Assembly (NCBI GenBank): GCA_902491625.1
Contig: CABUIO010000003.1
Location: forward strand, 1 to 64,000
Direction of reading: 5' to 3'
From: an uncultured Porphyromonadaceae bacterium
Lineage (GTDB): Bacteria; Bacteroidota; Bacteroidia; Bacteroidales; Muribaculaceae
Length of the DNA: 64,000 nucleotides
The translations under genes were made by a program, and so were the position numbers. The notes under the pieces were generated by a model. That model was not told where the DNA came from. It worked only from the letters and a program-made list of their open reading frames with translations, and made no database searches. Shown here piece by piece: positions 44,599-53,231 of the stretch; positions within the stretch are counted from its first letter, which is position 1, and every line of letters begins with the position of its first letter.

Positions 44599-46051
44599 AA
44601 GATCGACAGTACCGACCTGGAAGAAATTCGACTGGCTGACACTTGCGCTTTATGTCATCCTCGTGACCTGCGGCATCGTGACCATCTTTGCCGCAAGCTA
44701 CAGCTTCGACGGCTCGTCGATGTTCTCGTTCAGCCAGTTCTCCGGCAAACAGGCCGTTTGGGTGGCTCTCGGACTCGGACTCGGCGGTCTGATAATGCTC
44801 TCCGACGCAAGGCTCTACGAAAGCTACGCCTATCCGATCTACGGATGTGTCATTCTCTTGCTGCTCCTTACCATCTTCATCGCACCCGACATCAAGGGAT
44901 CAAGGTCATGGATCGTGCTCGGTCCCGTCAGCCTTCAGCCTGCCGAATTCGGCAAGTTCGCCACGGCGCTTGCACTCGCCAAGCTGTTCAGCAGCTATCA
45001 GTTTGACCTAAACGCCAAGCTCAGCAACTACCTCCGCGCACTCATCATCATCTTCCTCCCTGTGTGCCTCATCCTGATGCAGAAAGAGACCGGAAGCGCA
45101 CTTGTCTATGTCTCGCTAATCTTCGTGCTATACCGCGAGGGAATGAGCGGACTGGTGCTTCTCTCCATCCTCTGCGCGATCACCTATTTCATCATCACCA
45201 TCAAATACACCTCTCCCCTCCTTCTCGGCATTCCTTTGGGACAGTTCATTGTCTTCACCGCTGTGGCTGTGCTTTTTGTGGTGCTTCTGCTCGCCTACTG
45301 CCGCAACCTCACGCTTGCCCGCAACATCGGGTTGGGCTATATTGTGCTCGGCATAACCGAAGGTATGTTGTGGCATTTCGGCATACAGATCAACGGCTAC
45401 ATCTTCTTTTTCACCATACTCGGAGCGGGAGTGACCTATACCGTGATCGAGATGCTACGCCACCGCGTCCAGAAATACCTTGTCTCTATAGGATTCGTCG
45501 TCGTCTCGCTGATGTTTGTCTTCTCGGTCGGCTATGTCTTCGACAACGTGCTCGGCAACCACCAGAAGAGCCGTATCCGCGAGACACTCGGCATCGAGGA
45601 AAATCTCCGGGGCGTGGGCTACAATGTCAACCAGTCAAAGATCGCCATAGGCTCCGGCGGTGTCTACGGCAAAGGCTTCCTCAACGGCACGCAGACCAAG
45701 CTCAAATATGTCCCCGAACAGCACACCGACTTCATATTCTGCACCATCGGCGAGGAACGCGGCTTCGTGGGTTCCGTAGCAGTGCTCGGACTTTTTCTCT
45801 TTCTGATTCTCAGGGTTCTACACATAGCCGAACGACAATCCTCCTCGTTCGGGCGAGTTTACGCCTACTGCGTCGCCTCCTACTTCATTTTCCACCTCGC
45901 CATCAATATCGGCATGGTCATCGGTCTATGTCCGGTCATAGGCATCCCGCTCCCCTTCTTCAGCTACGGAGGCTCCGCATTGTGGAGTTTCACCATCCTG
46001 CTCTTTATCCTCCTGCGCATCGACGCCTCGCGCTCAGGCAAAAAACGATAG
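44579..46051 (+). CDS. rodA: Peptidoglycan glycosyltransferase RodA
   Basis: SEDS-family polymerase that pairs with PBP2. The 490-residue multi-span protein shows the SEDS signature with the catalytic Asp in KLKYVPEQHTDFIF and the C-terminal GIPLPFFSYGGSALW. It is longer than the E. coli protein (370) because of extra hydrophobic segments around residues 205-300. GTG start, overlapping the PBP2 gene by 20 bp, so the polymerase pair is coupled in translation. Last gene of the elongasome operon. Confidence 0.95.
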   Translation: MESASIKRSTVPTWKKFDWLTLALYVILVTCGIVTIFAASYSFDGSSMFSFSQFSGKQAVWVALGLGLGGLIMLSDARLYESYAYPIYGCVILLLLLTIFIAPDIKGSRSWIVLGPVSLQPAEFGKFATALALAKLFSSYQFDLNAKLSNYLRALIIIFLPVCLILMQKETGSALVYVSLIFVLYREGMSGLVLLSILCAITYFIITIKYTSPLLLGIPLGQFIVFTAVAVLFVVLLLAYCRNLTLARNIGLGYIVLGITEGMLWHFGIQINGYIFFFTILGAGVTYTVIEMLRHRVQKYLVSIGFVVVSLMFVFSVGYVFDNVLGNHQKSRIRETLGIEENLRGVGYNVNQSKIAIGSGGVYGKGFLNGTQTKLKYVPEQHTDFIFCTIGEERGFVGSVAVLGLFLFLILRVLHIAERQSSSFGRVYAYCVASYFIFHLAINIGMVIGLCPVIGIPLPFFSYGGSALWSFTILLFILLRIDASRSGKKR

Positions 46052-46059
46052 GGCGACAA

Positions 46060-46067
46060 TAAATTTG
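46060..46067 (+). promoter_or_regulatory. Possible -7 box for the 46141 gene
   Basis: TAAATTTG, a consensus -7 box 74 bp before the ATG at 46141. A short hairpin CGGAGC/GCTCCG (46093-46107) lies in the leader. No clear -33. Confidence 0.4.
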
Positions 46068-46140
46068 TCTCCGAATTTGTTATAGTATTATACGGAGCCA
46101 TGCTCCGCAGTATTAACATAACCCGAAAAACAATCCCACC

Positions 46141-46503
46141 ATGGCTAACAAACGCATTTTCAAGAAGAATGTCAACAAAATGACATCAGCTCTCATAAAC
46201 GACATGATGACAGCTTCTGTAGTATTCGACGGATCCGACAAGGAGGCTGTCGACAATGCGGTCATCAATCTCATCAAAGGCAGCGAGGCAGCTGTCGTGA
46301 AAGCCAACGTAAAGTTTGACAAAGGTGTCAAGGCTTTCGAATCGCAGGCTCTCTACTCCAAGGCAAAAGCCAAATTCTTCCACGATGTCTTCAGGAAACT
46401 CAAGAAGGAATACAGCGAGTGTGTCGAGAAATCCATATCCACATTCAACGCCGCATTCCCCGAAGAGCTCAAGAAAAATCTGAAAAAAGAGACTGCTGAC
46501 TGA
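46141..46503 (+). CDS. Conserved hypothetical protein, helical and Lys-rich
   Basis: 120 residues, not recognised. It is predicted helical, Lys-rich (ANKRIFKKNVNKMTS at the start, LKKNLKKETAD at the end) and cytosolic with no signal or membrane segment. Codon use matches the neighbours, so it is probably a real, vertically inherited gene. Its stop and the next ATG share a base (TGATG), which couples it to the nitrilase-family amidase; a role with that enzyme is possible but unproven. Confidence 0.75.
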   Translation: MANKRIFKKNVNKMTSALINDMMTASVVFDGSDKEAVDNAVINLIKGSEAAVVKANVKFDKGVKAFESQALYSKAKAKFFHDVFRKLKKEYSECVEKSISTFNAAFPEELKKNLKKETAD

Positions 46504-47333
46504 TGGCAGCCGACATATACCTTTCTGAGTCGCTGCCTTCCAAGGATCTGAAGGTGGCGCTCTTTCCTATGGAGCTGGTGTGGCACGACAAGGCAGCCAA
46601 TCTTGACACCCTTATCGACGCCATGCCTTATCTTTATGGTCAGACCGACCTTCTCATCCTCCCCGAGACATTCTCCACAGGCTTCCCTTCCGGCAGCGAC
46701 AAAGAGACAGTGAGGGCCCTTGCCGAACGCAACACCGGCGACACAATAGCCACTATCAAGGCTCTTGCCAAGGAATATGGTGTGGCAATCTGCGGTTCGT
46801 TCGTGGCCGACACGGGAGGATTGCTCTACAACCGCGCTTTCTTCATCGAGTCCGACGGCGAGGAGCATTTTGCCGACAAGAGGCATCTTTTCACGATGGC
46901 CGGCGAACACAAGGTGTTCCGCGCGGGCGACAGCCGTCTCAATCTTCGCTTCCGTGGGTGGAACATCGCCATGATCATATGCTACGATGTGCGTTTCCCG
47001 GTCTGGTGCCGAAGCTATGGCGATGACAGCTACGATCTTCTCGTGGCTGTGGCCAACTGGCCCCGCCAGCGTGTCGACGCATGGAATCAGCTGCTGCGTG
47101 CCCGGGCAATCGAGAACGAGGCATACGTCTGCGGCGTAGACTGCAAAGGCACTGATCCCCAAGGGAATATTTACGACGGAAGCTCCCCGGTCTACGATTT
47201 CATAGGCAAGGAGATAGGCATCGACAATCCCGATTCGCCGTTCATCTACGCCAACCTCGACGCAGCACGTCTCTGCAGATTCCGCGAGAAGTTTCCGGCA
47301 TGGCGCGACGCCGATGATTTCAGAATTCTCTGA
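46503..47333 (+). CDS. Nitrilase-superfamily amidase (omega-amidase YafV-like)
   Basis: Cytosolic carbon-nitrogen hydrolase, 276 residues. The catalytic triad is Glu55 (LPETFSTGF), Lys126 (DKRHLFTM) and Cys160 (ICYDVRFP). The pattern resembles omega-amidases such as YafV, which deaminate alpha-ketoglutaramate or ketosuccinamate in methionine salvage; that substrate is inferred from family. It overlaps the small upstream gene by 1 bp and is followed after 5 bp by a repeat tail. Confidence 0.9.
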   Translation: MAADIYLSESLPSKDLKVALFPMELVWHDKAANLDTLIDAMPYLYGQTDLLILPETFSTGFPSGSDKETVRALAERNTGDTIATIKALAKEYGVAICGSFVADTGGLLYNRAFFIESDGEEHFADKRHLFTMAGEHKVFRAGDSRLNLRFRGWNIAMIICYDVRFPVWCRSYGDDSYDLLVAVANWPRQRVDAWNQLLRARAIENEAYVCGVDCKGTDPQGNIYDGSSPVYDFIGKEIGIDNPDSPFIYANLDAARLCRFREKFPAWRDADDFRIL

Positions 47334-47338
47334 AACTT

Positions 47339-47383
47339 AGACCCCATCCCACAAAAAAATGTTAATGCAGGGGTCGCAGGCTT
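47339..47383 (-). repeat. Conserved tail repeat, copy 2
   Basis: Reverse complement of 61-104 with two substitutions and one extra T in the T-run. It begins 5 bp after the nitrilase stop. GACCCC (47340-47345) and GGGGTC (47370-47375) can pair across it. Confidence 0.8.
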
Positions 47384-47385
47384 TA

Positions 47386-47854
47386 GAGCGCGTTCCTTAA
47401 AATTTCGAGGCCGTAGGGGCGGCTCTTTTCGAGCAGATTTATCGAGTCGAGGAGGGAGCGATGCGGGCATCGTGACCGACGAGACCTCGGAAAATATGCC
47501 GAAAAGAGACGGGGCGGAGGTAATTTTAATGTTGTCGGAGTTATTCCTATGATTGAAAAATACCTCGTCCGATACCCTCCCGGTCTCAGCATTGGAGAAT
47601 AAGGATTTATTATTATTCTTTTATATAAGGCTACGCGATTTGTAAAAATATTATAATTAACAAAAATGTTATACAAGCACATTTTAACAATCTCGGAGGC
47701 CTTGACGCAGAGGAAGTTACCTTCGCCCTCGCAGACTTGGCCGCTTTCAGCCGCTTGCTGTCAGTCACATACCTCGGTATGCTCCTTCAGCAACCGACTA
47801 AAATCGCCTCAAGTCTGCGACCCCTACGACCCCGAAATTTTAAGGAACGCGCTC
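47386..47854. mobile_element. MITE-like segment with 34-bp inverted ends
   Basis: The ends 47386-47419 and 47821-47854 are inverted copies (GAGCGCGTTCCTTAAAATTT and onward to GTAGGGG) with two mismatches in 34 bp. TTA stands directly outside both ends and may be a 3-bp target duplication. The 401-bp interior has no transposase and contains a REP-like hairpin, so it would be a non-autonomous element. The identity as a mobile element is inference. Confidence 0.5.
47755..47825 (+). repeat. REP-like hairpin repeat, copy 2 (variant stem)
   Basis: Hairpin 47755-47793: outer stem TTGCTG/CAGCAA, inner stem CATACC/GGTATG with a 2-nt loop, and the same TCA/CTC internal loop as 7-40. Followed by AAGTCTGCGACCCCT as in copy 1. 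The inner stem differs from copy 1 at two positions, both with a matching change on the other side. Confidence 0.7.
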
Positions 47855-47856
47855 TT

Positions 47857-47914
47857 AGATGATTTTTGCCATGCGGGTTCAGAAGCATAGCGGGCTATGT
47901 GACTGAACCAAAGG
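47857..47914 (-). repeat. REP-like hairpin repeat, copy 3
   Basis: Near-identical reverse complement of 1-58: hairpin 47876-47909 with GGTTCAG/CTGAACC and CATAGC/GCTATG stems, preceded by GATGATTTTTGCCATGC and followed by AAAGGG. Confidence 0.8.
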
Positions 47915-48044
47915 GCAAAAAGCATCAAAGGATGCGATGCATTGCATGCTATTTGTGGATTATTCAAGGGTGATTTGCGAATTTGTTTAACAAGTTTTCC
48001 TGTCTCTGACCCAGATCCGCTGGATTTTCGTAGAAATTCCACCG

Positions 48045-48079
48045 CCCCTGCATTAATATTTTTTCGCGGGACGGGGTCT
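48045..48079 (+). repeat. Conserved tail repeat, copy 3
   Basis: CCCCTGCATTAATATTTTTT followed by CGCGGGACGGGGTCT, a diverged copy of 71-104. Its last base is the first base of the radA stop codon on the other strand. Confidence 0.75.
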
Positions 48080-49440
48080 TATGCAAACAGGTGACGGCAC
48101 AACTCGTCCACTCGCTGCACCTCTACGACCTTTAGCTTGAATTTGCCTTCGAGTCCCTTCAGCGAACCCTTGGGCACGTAGATAGTCTCGAATCCGAGTT
48201 TGTCTGCCTCGGCTACACGCTGTTCCATCCTCGTGGCAGGACGTATCTCGCCCGACAGTCCGACCTCTCCGGCAAATGCCACACCTTCAGGAACCGTAAG
48301 GTCGAAGTTACTCGACAGAATCGCAACGACAACGGCCATGTCAAGCGCCGGATCCGAAACCTTGAGCCCACCGGCAATGTTCAGGAAAACATCCTTGGCT
48401 GCCAATTTGAAACCGACTCTCTTTTCAAGAACGGCAAGAAGCATATTGAGGCGTCGCTGGTCAAATCCGGTGACGCTTCTTTGCGGCGTGCCGTAGGCTG
48501 CGGTGCTGACAAGAGCCTGCACCTCTATCAGAAACGGACGCGCACCCTCCATCGTGATGCCAAGAGCTATTCCCGACATAGGCATGCGGTCGCGGCGCAT
48601 CAGCATCTCGCCGGGGTTCTTAACCTCACGCAATCCCTGCTGCACCATCTCGTAGATACCGATCTCGTTGGTGGAGCCGAAACGGTTCTTGACAGGGCGC
48701 AGGATGCGGTAAAGATACTGCCTGTCTCCCTCGAACTGAAGCACCGTGTCGACGATATGCTCCAACACCTTCGGACCTGCGATGGCACCGTCCTTGTTGA
48801 TATGGCCGACGAGTATCACCGGAACCCCCGATTCCTTGGCATAACGGAGCAGACGCACGGCACATTCCCTAACCTGACTCACCGACCCTGCCGCCGACTC
48901 GATCTCGGTCGAGGCAATCGTCTGAATCGAATCCACGACGACAAGCTGTGGCTTCACCTTTTCGATCTGGAGCATGATCTTCTCAAGCGTGGTCTCGCAG
49001 AGGATATATGTGTTGTCGGCCACCTTGCCGATGCGGTCGGCTCTCAGTTTCAGCTGATGCGCACTCTCTTCACCCGAGACGTAAAGTATCGTCTTGCTGC
49101 GGATGGAGAGGATGTTCTGCAGGATCAGAGTACTCTTTCCGATTCCAGGCTCGCCGCCGACAAGCGTAAGGCTTCCGGCCGTCAGTCCGCCGCCGAGCAC
49201 ACGGTTGAGTTCCTCACTCGGCAGATGTATGCGCGGCTCCTCAAGAGCTTCGATCTCGCTCACCCTCACGGGCTTACTGTCCCCCGACAATAATGTACCC
49301 CGCGACTTGCCGCTTGCGCCGACATTAACCTTCTCCTCGGTGAAAGTGTTCCACTGTCCGCATCCGGGACATTTGCCGAGCCATTTGGCTGACTCATAGC
49401 CGCAATTATTGCAGAAATAGACGCTTTTAACCTTTGCCAT
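48079..49440 (-). CDS. radA: DNA repair protein RadA
   Basis: Branch-migration ATPase in homologous recombination. The 453-residue protein has the N-terminal zinc finger (Cys10, Cys13, Cys24, Cys27), Walker A GEPGIGKST (96-104), the RadA-specific KNRFG motif (about residue 250) and a C-terminal Lon-like domain (VALGITMEGARPFLIEVQ-type sequence). Start chosen at 49440 ([10 protein letters not shown]); an ATG 15 codons upstream lies inside the methyltransferase gene. The two genes overlap by 14 bp. Confidence 0.97.
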   Translation of the reverse strand: MAKVKSVYFCNNCGYESAKWLGKCPGCGQWNTFTEEKVNVGASGKSRGTLLSGDSKPVRVSEIEALEEPRIHLPSEELNRVLGGGLTAGSLTLVGGEPGIGKSTLILQNILSIRSKTILYVSGEESAHQLKLRADRIGKVADNTYILCETTLEKIMLQIEKVKPQLVVVDSIQTIASTEIESAAGSVSQVRECAVRLLRYAKESGVPVILVGHINKDGAIAGPKVLEHIVDTVLQFEGDRQYLYRILRPVKNRFGSTNEIGIYEMVQQGLREVKNPGEMLMRRDRMPMSGIALGITMEGARPFLIEVQALVSTAAYGTPQRSVTGFDQRRLNMLLAVLEKRVGFKLAAKDVFLNIAGGLKVSDPALDMAVVVAILSSNFDLTVPEGVAFAGEVGLSGEIRPATRMEQRVAEADKLGFETIYVPKGSLKGLEGKFKLKVVEVQRVDELCRHLFA

Positions 49441-50254
49441 GATGATCAGAATTGTGATTGAGGGTTCTGCGGCGGAACTCCGCAAGTGTGATTGCAGTAG
49501 CCACGGCCACGTTTAGCGATTCCGACGTAGCCTCGCCGGGAGGATACGACGGTATGAGGAGCGACTGAGTAATCCTGCGCCGCATACCATCCGAAATGCC
49601 GTGGCCCTCGCTTCCGAAAATGATGAAACCGCACTCCGACAGAGGAGCGTCATACATATTCTCACCCTCCAGCAAAGTGCCGTAGACCGGAATACCCTCG
49701 CAGCCTTCAACAAGCGCCTCAAGGTCTGTGTAAACCATATTTACACGCGAAATGGCACCCATTGTGGCCTGAATGGTCTTGGCATTGTAGAGGTCTGCCG
49801 TAGACTTCGATGCAGCTATGTGATGCACGCCGAACCAGTCCGCCGCACGTATGATGGTACCGAGATTTCCCGGATCCTGCACTCCGTCGAGCAGCAGAGT
49901 AAGCCTTCCCTTGATTCCTTCTCGCCACTGCCGCAAATCGGTCTCCGGACGGACATATACGGCTATTACCTCTGGAGCTGTAGACAGCGACGACATGCGC
50001 TCCATCTCAACCGGAGAAGCCGCAAGCACCTTGTCACAGGCAACTCCCGAGAGACAGCCGAGGTTTCCCTCGATCCAGGAAGTTGTGGCTACAAGCAGGA
50101 CAAGAGGGAAAGAGCCCAAGGTATCGGCGACACACTTGCTCCCCTCGGCCACGAAGACGCCATGCTCCTTGCGAAACTTTTTCTGACGCAAGGAAGCCAC
50201 ATACTGCATCTTGCCCTTTGAGATCTTAATATAATTAATCGGATTCATCGGCAT
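49427..50254 (-). CDS. SpoU/TrmH family RNA 2'-O-methyltransferase
   Basis: About 275 residues: an N-terminal substrate-binding domain ([30 protein letters not shown]) and the SPOUT knot domain with motif 1 [21 protein letters not shown], motif 2 [12 protein letters not shown] and motif 3 [19 protein letters not shown]. It likely modifies 23S rRNA or tRNA ribose. An ATG at 50248 is an alternative start; the frame is open to 50284. It is cotranscribed with radA. Confidence 0.93.
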   Translation of the reverse strand: MPMNPINYIKISKGKMQYVASLRQKKFRKEHGVFVAEGSKCVADTLGSFPLVLLVATTSWIEGNLGCLSGVACDKVLAASPVEMERMSSLSTAPEVIAVYVRPETDLRQWREGIKGRLTLLLDGVQDPGNLGTIIRAADWFGVHHIAASKSTADLYNAKTIQATMGAISRVNMVYTDLEALVEGCEGIPVYGTLLEGENMYDAPLSECGFIIFGSEGHGISDGMRRRITQSLLIPSYPPGEATSESLNVAVATAITLAEFRRRTLNHNSDHHGKG

Positions 50255-50346
50255 AAAATTAGCAAAAATCCCCCACACGCCCAAATTCTCCGTAGCTCAT
50301 TACGTATTTTTTCTACATGGATGCGTCGCAATCAAAAAAGATTTGT

Positions 50347-50354
50347 TAATTTTG
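50347..50354 (+). promoter_or_regulatory. -7 promoter box for nfo
   Basis: TAATTTTG, 36 bp before the ATG at 50390. It rules out the earlier in-frame ATG at 50321, which lies upstream of the box. Confidence 0.55.
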
Positions 50355-50389
50355 TCGTCAAAGTAAAAACTCGCAAGAATTATACGCTA

Positions 50390-51235
50390 ATGAAGTATGT
50401 CGGCGCACATGTAAGTGTCAATGGAGGAGTGTCAACCGCTCCGTTGCGTGCCAGGGAGATTGGTGCGAAAGCATTTGCCATATTCACCCGGAATCCGTCA
50501 AGATGGCGTTCGGCAGCCATCTCAGAGGCAGAGGCTGAGGCATTCAAAATCAACTGTGCTGAAAACGGATTTACGAGCAATCTTATCCTGCCCCACGACA
50601 GTTTCCTGATCAATCTCTGCGCTCCCGACCCGCAGAAGCTACACATGTCGCGCGATGCATTTCTTGACGAGTTCCGGCGTTGCGAACAGTTGGGACTGAC
50701 TCTGCTCAATTTCCATCCCGGCAGCCATCTCAACGCCATCGAGTCCGACAAGGCGCTCGATCTGATCGCCGAGTCAATCAACATGACCCTCGACAAGACT
50801 TCCGGAGTCACCGCTGTAATAGAAAACACCGCCGGACAAGGAAGCAACCTCGGCAATGAGTTCGAACATCTCGCCCGCATTATTGACGGTGTGGAGGACA
50901 AGGAGCGTATCGGCGTCTGCATCGACACATGCCATGCATTCAGCGCGGGCTACGATCTTGAGTCCGAGGAAGGCTACAACGAAGTATGGCGCAAGTTTGA
51001 CGAGATTGTCGGCAGAGACTATCTGCGCGCTCTGCATCTCAACGACGACAAACGCGAGCTTGGCTCACGTATCGACCGACATGAGTCGATCGGCAAAGGG
51101 ACGCTTGGCGAAGGCTTCTTCCGACGCATGATGAACGATCCACGCTTCGACAACATGCCGCTGATTCTCGAAACTCCTGACGAGGAGATCTGGGCCGACG
51201 AGATTGCTTGGCTCTACGCTCAGACTGAAAAATAA
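50390..51235 (+). CDS. nfo: Endonuclease IV (AP endonuclease)
   Basis: Cuts DNA at abasic sites in base-excision repair. The 281-residue TIM barrel with a trinuclear zinc site shows GAHVSVNGG at the start, [57 protein letters not shown] and the terminal ILETPDEE. All expected metal-ligand segments are present. Start set by family alignment and the promoter box. Confidence 0.97.
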   Translation: MKYVGAHVSVNGGVSTAPLRAREIGAKAFAIFTRNPSRWRSAAISEAEAEAFKINCAENGFTSNLILPHDSFLINLCAPDPQKLHMSRDAFLDEFRRCEQLGLTLLNFHPGSHLNAIESDKALDLIAESINMTLDKTSGVTAVIENTAGQGSNLGNEFEHLARIIDGVEDKERIGVCIDTCHAFSAGYDLESEEGYNEVWRKFDEIVGRDYLRALHLNDDKRELGSRIDRHESIGKGTLGEGFFRRMMNDPRFDNMPLILETPDEEIWADEIAWLYAQTEK

Positions 51236-51296
51236 ATCAATCATATGTGAAATCACATTATAAACACTATTAGTTAACTCTATAAATTCTATTTAC

Positions 51297-53135
51297 ATGA
51301 AAACTAAGCCGGATTTAGGCTTCTGGAAGCTATGGAACCTCAGCTTCGGATTCTTTGGAGTCCAGATAGCCTACGCACTACAGAGCGCCAACGTGTCGCG
51401 TATCTTCGCGACAATCGGCGCCGATCCCCATGATTTAAGTTATTTCTGGATTCTCCCTCCTCTCATGGGTATGCTCGTGCAACCCATCGTCGGCACAATG
51501 AGCGACAAGACATGGAACCGCTTCGGACGCCGACTCCCGTACCTCATTGTAGGTGCCCTCGTGGCAGTGCTCGTGATGTGCCTTCTCCCCAACGCCGGAA
51601 GCTTCGGTCTCACGGTCTCATCGGCCATCATAGTCGGTCTGATCGCGCTGATGATGCTCGACACATCGATCAACATGGCCATGCAGCCCTTCAAGATGCT
51701 TGTGGGCGACATGGTCAACGAGAAGCAGAAAGGTCTCGCCTACTCCATCCAGTCGTTCCTCTGCAACGCCGGATCCGTAGTGGGATTCGTGTTCCCCTTC
51801 GTGCTTGCATGGATCGGCATTCAGTCGGTAGCTCCTGAAGGTGTCGTACCCCCGAGTGTGATCTGGTCGTTCTATATCGGCGCCGGCATCCTGATGCTAT
51901 GCGTGGTCTATTCGCTTGTCAAGATCAAGGAATGGCCTCCCAAAGTCTATGCCGAATACAATGGAGGCAACACCGACGAATCCGCACCCAAAGAGAAGAC
52001 AAATCTCTTCAAACTTCTCAAACACGCTCCCTCGACCTTCTGGACAGTCGGTCTCGTGCAGTTCTTCTGTTGGTTTGCGTTCCTCTTCATGTGGACCTAC
52101 ACCACCGGAACCATCGCAACTACAGCGTTTGACACTCCCGTAATCGACAAGATCTCGGCCGTCAGCGACGGCACCAACTCGATAGGAGGCAAATACATCC
52201 TTATCAACGACACCGTGACTATCGTCAAGGAAGGTAAGGCTCTTGTGAAAGGCATGACAGCCGGAACGACATTCACGGACTGCGAGAATATCGTGATCAA
52301 CGGCAAGGACACCATCGTCAAGGACCGCATGATCGTCAACGACGCCACTTCCGGCATTGCCAAGTGTGACTTTACCAAGCCGTTCGCTAAAGCCGGCGAC
52401 ACCATCGCCGTCAACGGCAACAAGACAGTTCTCGCCGCCGACGCCAAGCTCAACAATTACCTCGACGGACTCACCGGCAAGGTGAAATTCTCCAAAGGAC
52501 AGAATGTTGTCCGCGACCACACCACGGGCGTCCTCGACGTAATCGAGAAAGAGGATGTCGAGATCGCCGACGCCTCCAAGGCCAAGTTCGAGACACACAA
52601 GGACCTCGACACTGCTTCCCGCCAGTACAACTCCGCCGGCGACTGGGTAGGTATCCTCTTCGCTGTACAGGCTCTCGGTTCCGTTCTCTGGGCTGTTGTT
52701 CTGCCGCGCTTCAAGAGCCGCAAGCTCTCCTATTCGCTTTCGCTTATACTCGGAGCAGTGGGATTCGTATTGGCCGGAACCATCAGCAACCAGTATCTTC
52801 TCTTCATTCCGTTCGTGCTTATCGGATGCGCATGGGCTGCAATGCTCGCATGGCCGTTCACCATCCTTACAAACTCGCTCAAGGGCGGCAATATCGGCGC
52901 ATACCTCGGACTGTTCAACTGCTCCATATGTATGCCGCAGATCGTTGCGGCCATCACCGGCGGCTGGATTCTCTCACTCTTCAGCACCCCGGGACAGATC
53001 GCTCCACAGTATATAATGATGATCATCGCAGGCGTATCGCTCTTCATCGGTGCCCTTTGCGTCGGTGTCATCAAGGAGGCTAAATCCTCTAAGGAAAAGG
53101 TCAAGGAGAACGTTCCCGTCTCCGAAGACCTCTAA
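51297..53135 (+). CDS. SLC45-like MFS transporter with a large extra-membrane insert
   Basis: 612-residue major facilitator of the SLC45-like sugar transporter type: KPDLGFWKLWNLSFGFFGVQ at the start, TM2-3 motif GTMSDKTWNRFGRR (66-79), about 12 helices. Relatives are usually about 450 residues. The excess is an insert between TM7 (FFCWFAFLFMWTYTTGTIA) and TM8 (AGDWVGILFAVQALG), residues about 282-433 (52140-52596). It is polar, beta-like and made of Asp-Thr-Val/Ile runs (NDTVTIVKEG, NGKDTIVKDR, GDTIAVNGN), probably on the periplasmic side. The insert reads in frame with normal codon use. Substrate: probably an oligosaccharide (family). Confidence 0.87.
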   Translation: MKTKPDLGFWKLWNLSFGFFGVQIAYALQSANVSRIFATIGADPHDLSYFWILPPLMGMLVQPIVGTMSDKTWNRFGRRLPYLIVGALVAVLVMCLLPNAGSFGLTVSSAIIVGLIALMMLDTSINMAMQPFKMLVGDMVNEKQKGLAYSIQSFLCNAGSVVGFVFPFVLAWIGIQSVAPEGVVPPSVIWSFYIGAGILMLCVVYSLVKIKEWPPKVYAEYNGGNTDESAPKEKTNLFKLLKHAPSTFWTVGLVQFFCWFAFLFMWTYTTGTIATTAFDTPVIDKISAVSDGTNSIGGKYILINDTVTIVKEGKALVKGMTAGTTFTDCENIVINGKDTIVKDRMIVNDATSGIAKCDFTKPFAKAGDTIAVNGNKTVLAADAKLNNYLDGLTGKVKFSKGQNVVRDHTTGVLDVIEKEDVEIADASKAKFETHKDLDTASRQYNSAGDWVGILFAVQALGSVLWAVVLPRFKSRKLSYSLSLILGAVGFVLAGTISNQYLLFIPFVLIGCAWAAMLAWPFTILTNSLKGGNIGAYLGLFNCSICMPQIVAAITGGWILSLFSTPGQIAPQYIMMIIAGVSLFIGALCVGVIKEAKSSKEKVKENVPVSEDL

Positions 53136-53158
53136 GCCGGAAAACATATTCAATTTAA

Positions 53159-53200
53159 TCAGAGTCCGGCGAAACAAAGAACCGGACTCTGATTCTTTTT
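53159..53200 (+). terminator. Intrinsic terminator after the MFS gene
   Basis: 11-bp perfect stem TCAGAGTCCGG/CCGGACTCTGA (53159-53169 and 53182-53192) with a 12-nt loop, followed by TTCTTTTT. Confidence 0.88.
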
Positions 53201-53231
53201 ACAACACATAAAAGACCTTAATAATAACACC

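Larger units (their letters stand above)
47334..48078. other. Repeat-rich convergent intergenic region
   Basis: 745 bp without a gene between the nitrilase and radA stops. It holds two tail copies in opposite orientation at its edges (47339-47383 and 48045-48079), a segment with 34-bp inverted ends (47386-47854) and two REP-like hairpins. Open frames here (for example 47383-47682 on the minus strand and 47666-47890 on the plus strand) consist of repeat sequence and are not credible genes. Confidence 0.75.

Noticed and set aside
47666..47890. Small plus-strand open frame in the repeat region
   Set aside because: It lies wholly in repeat modules. Another frame of the same modules also reads openly, and stem changes are compensatory rather than synonymous, which argues for DNA or RNA structure and not for protein.
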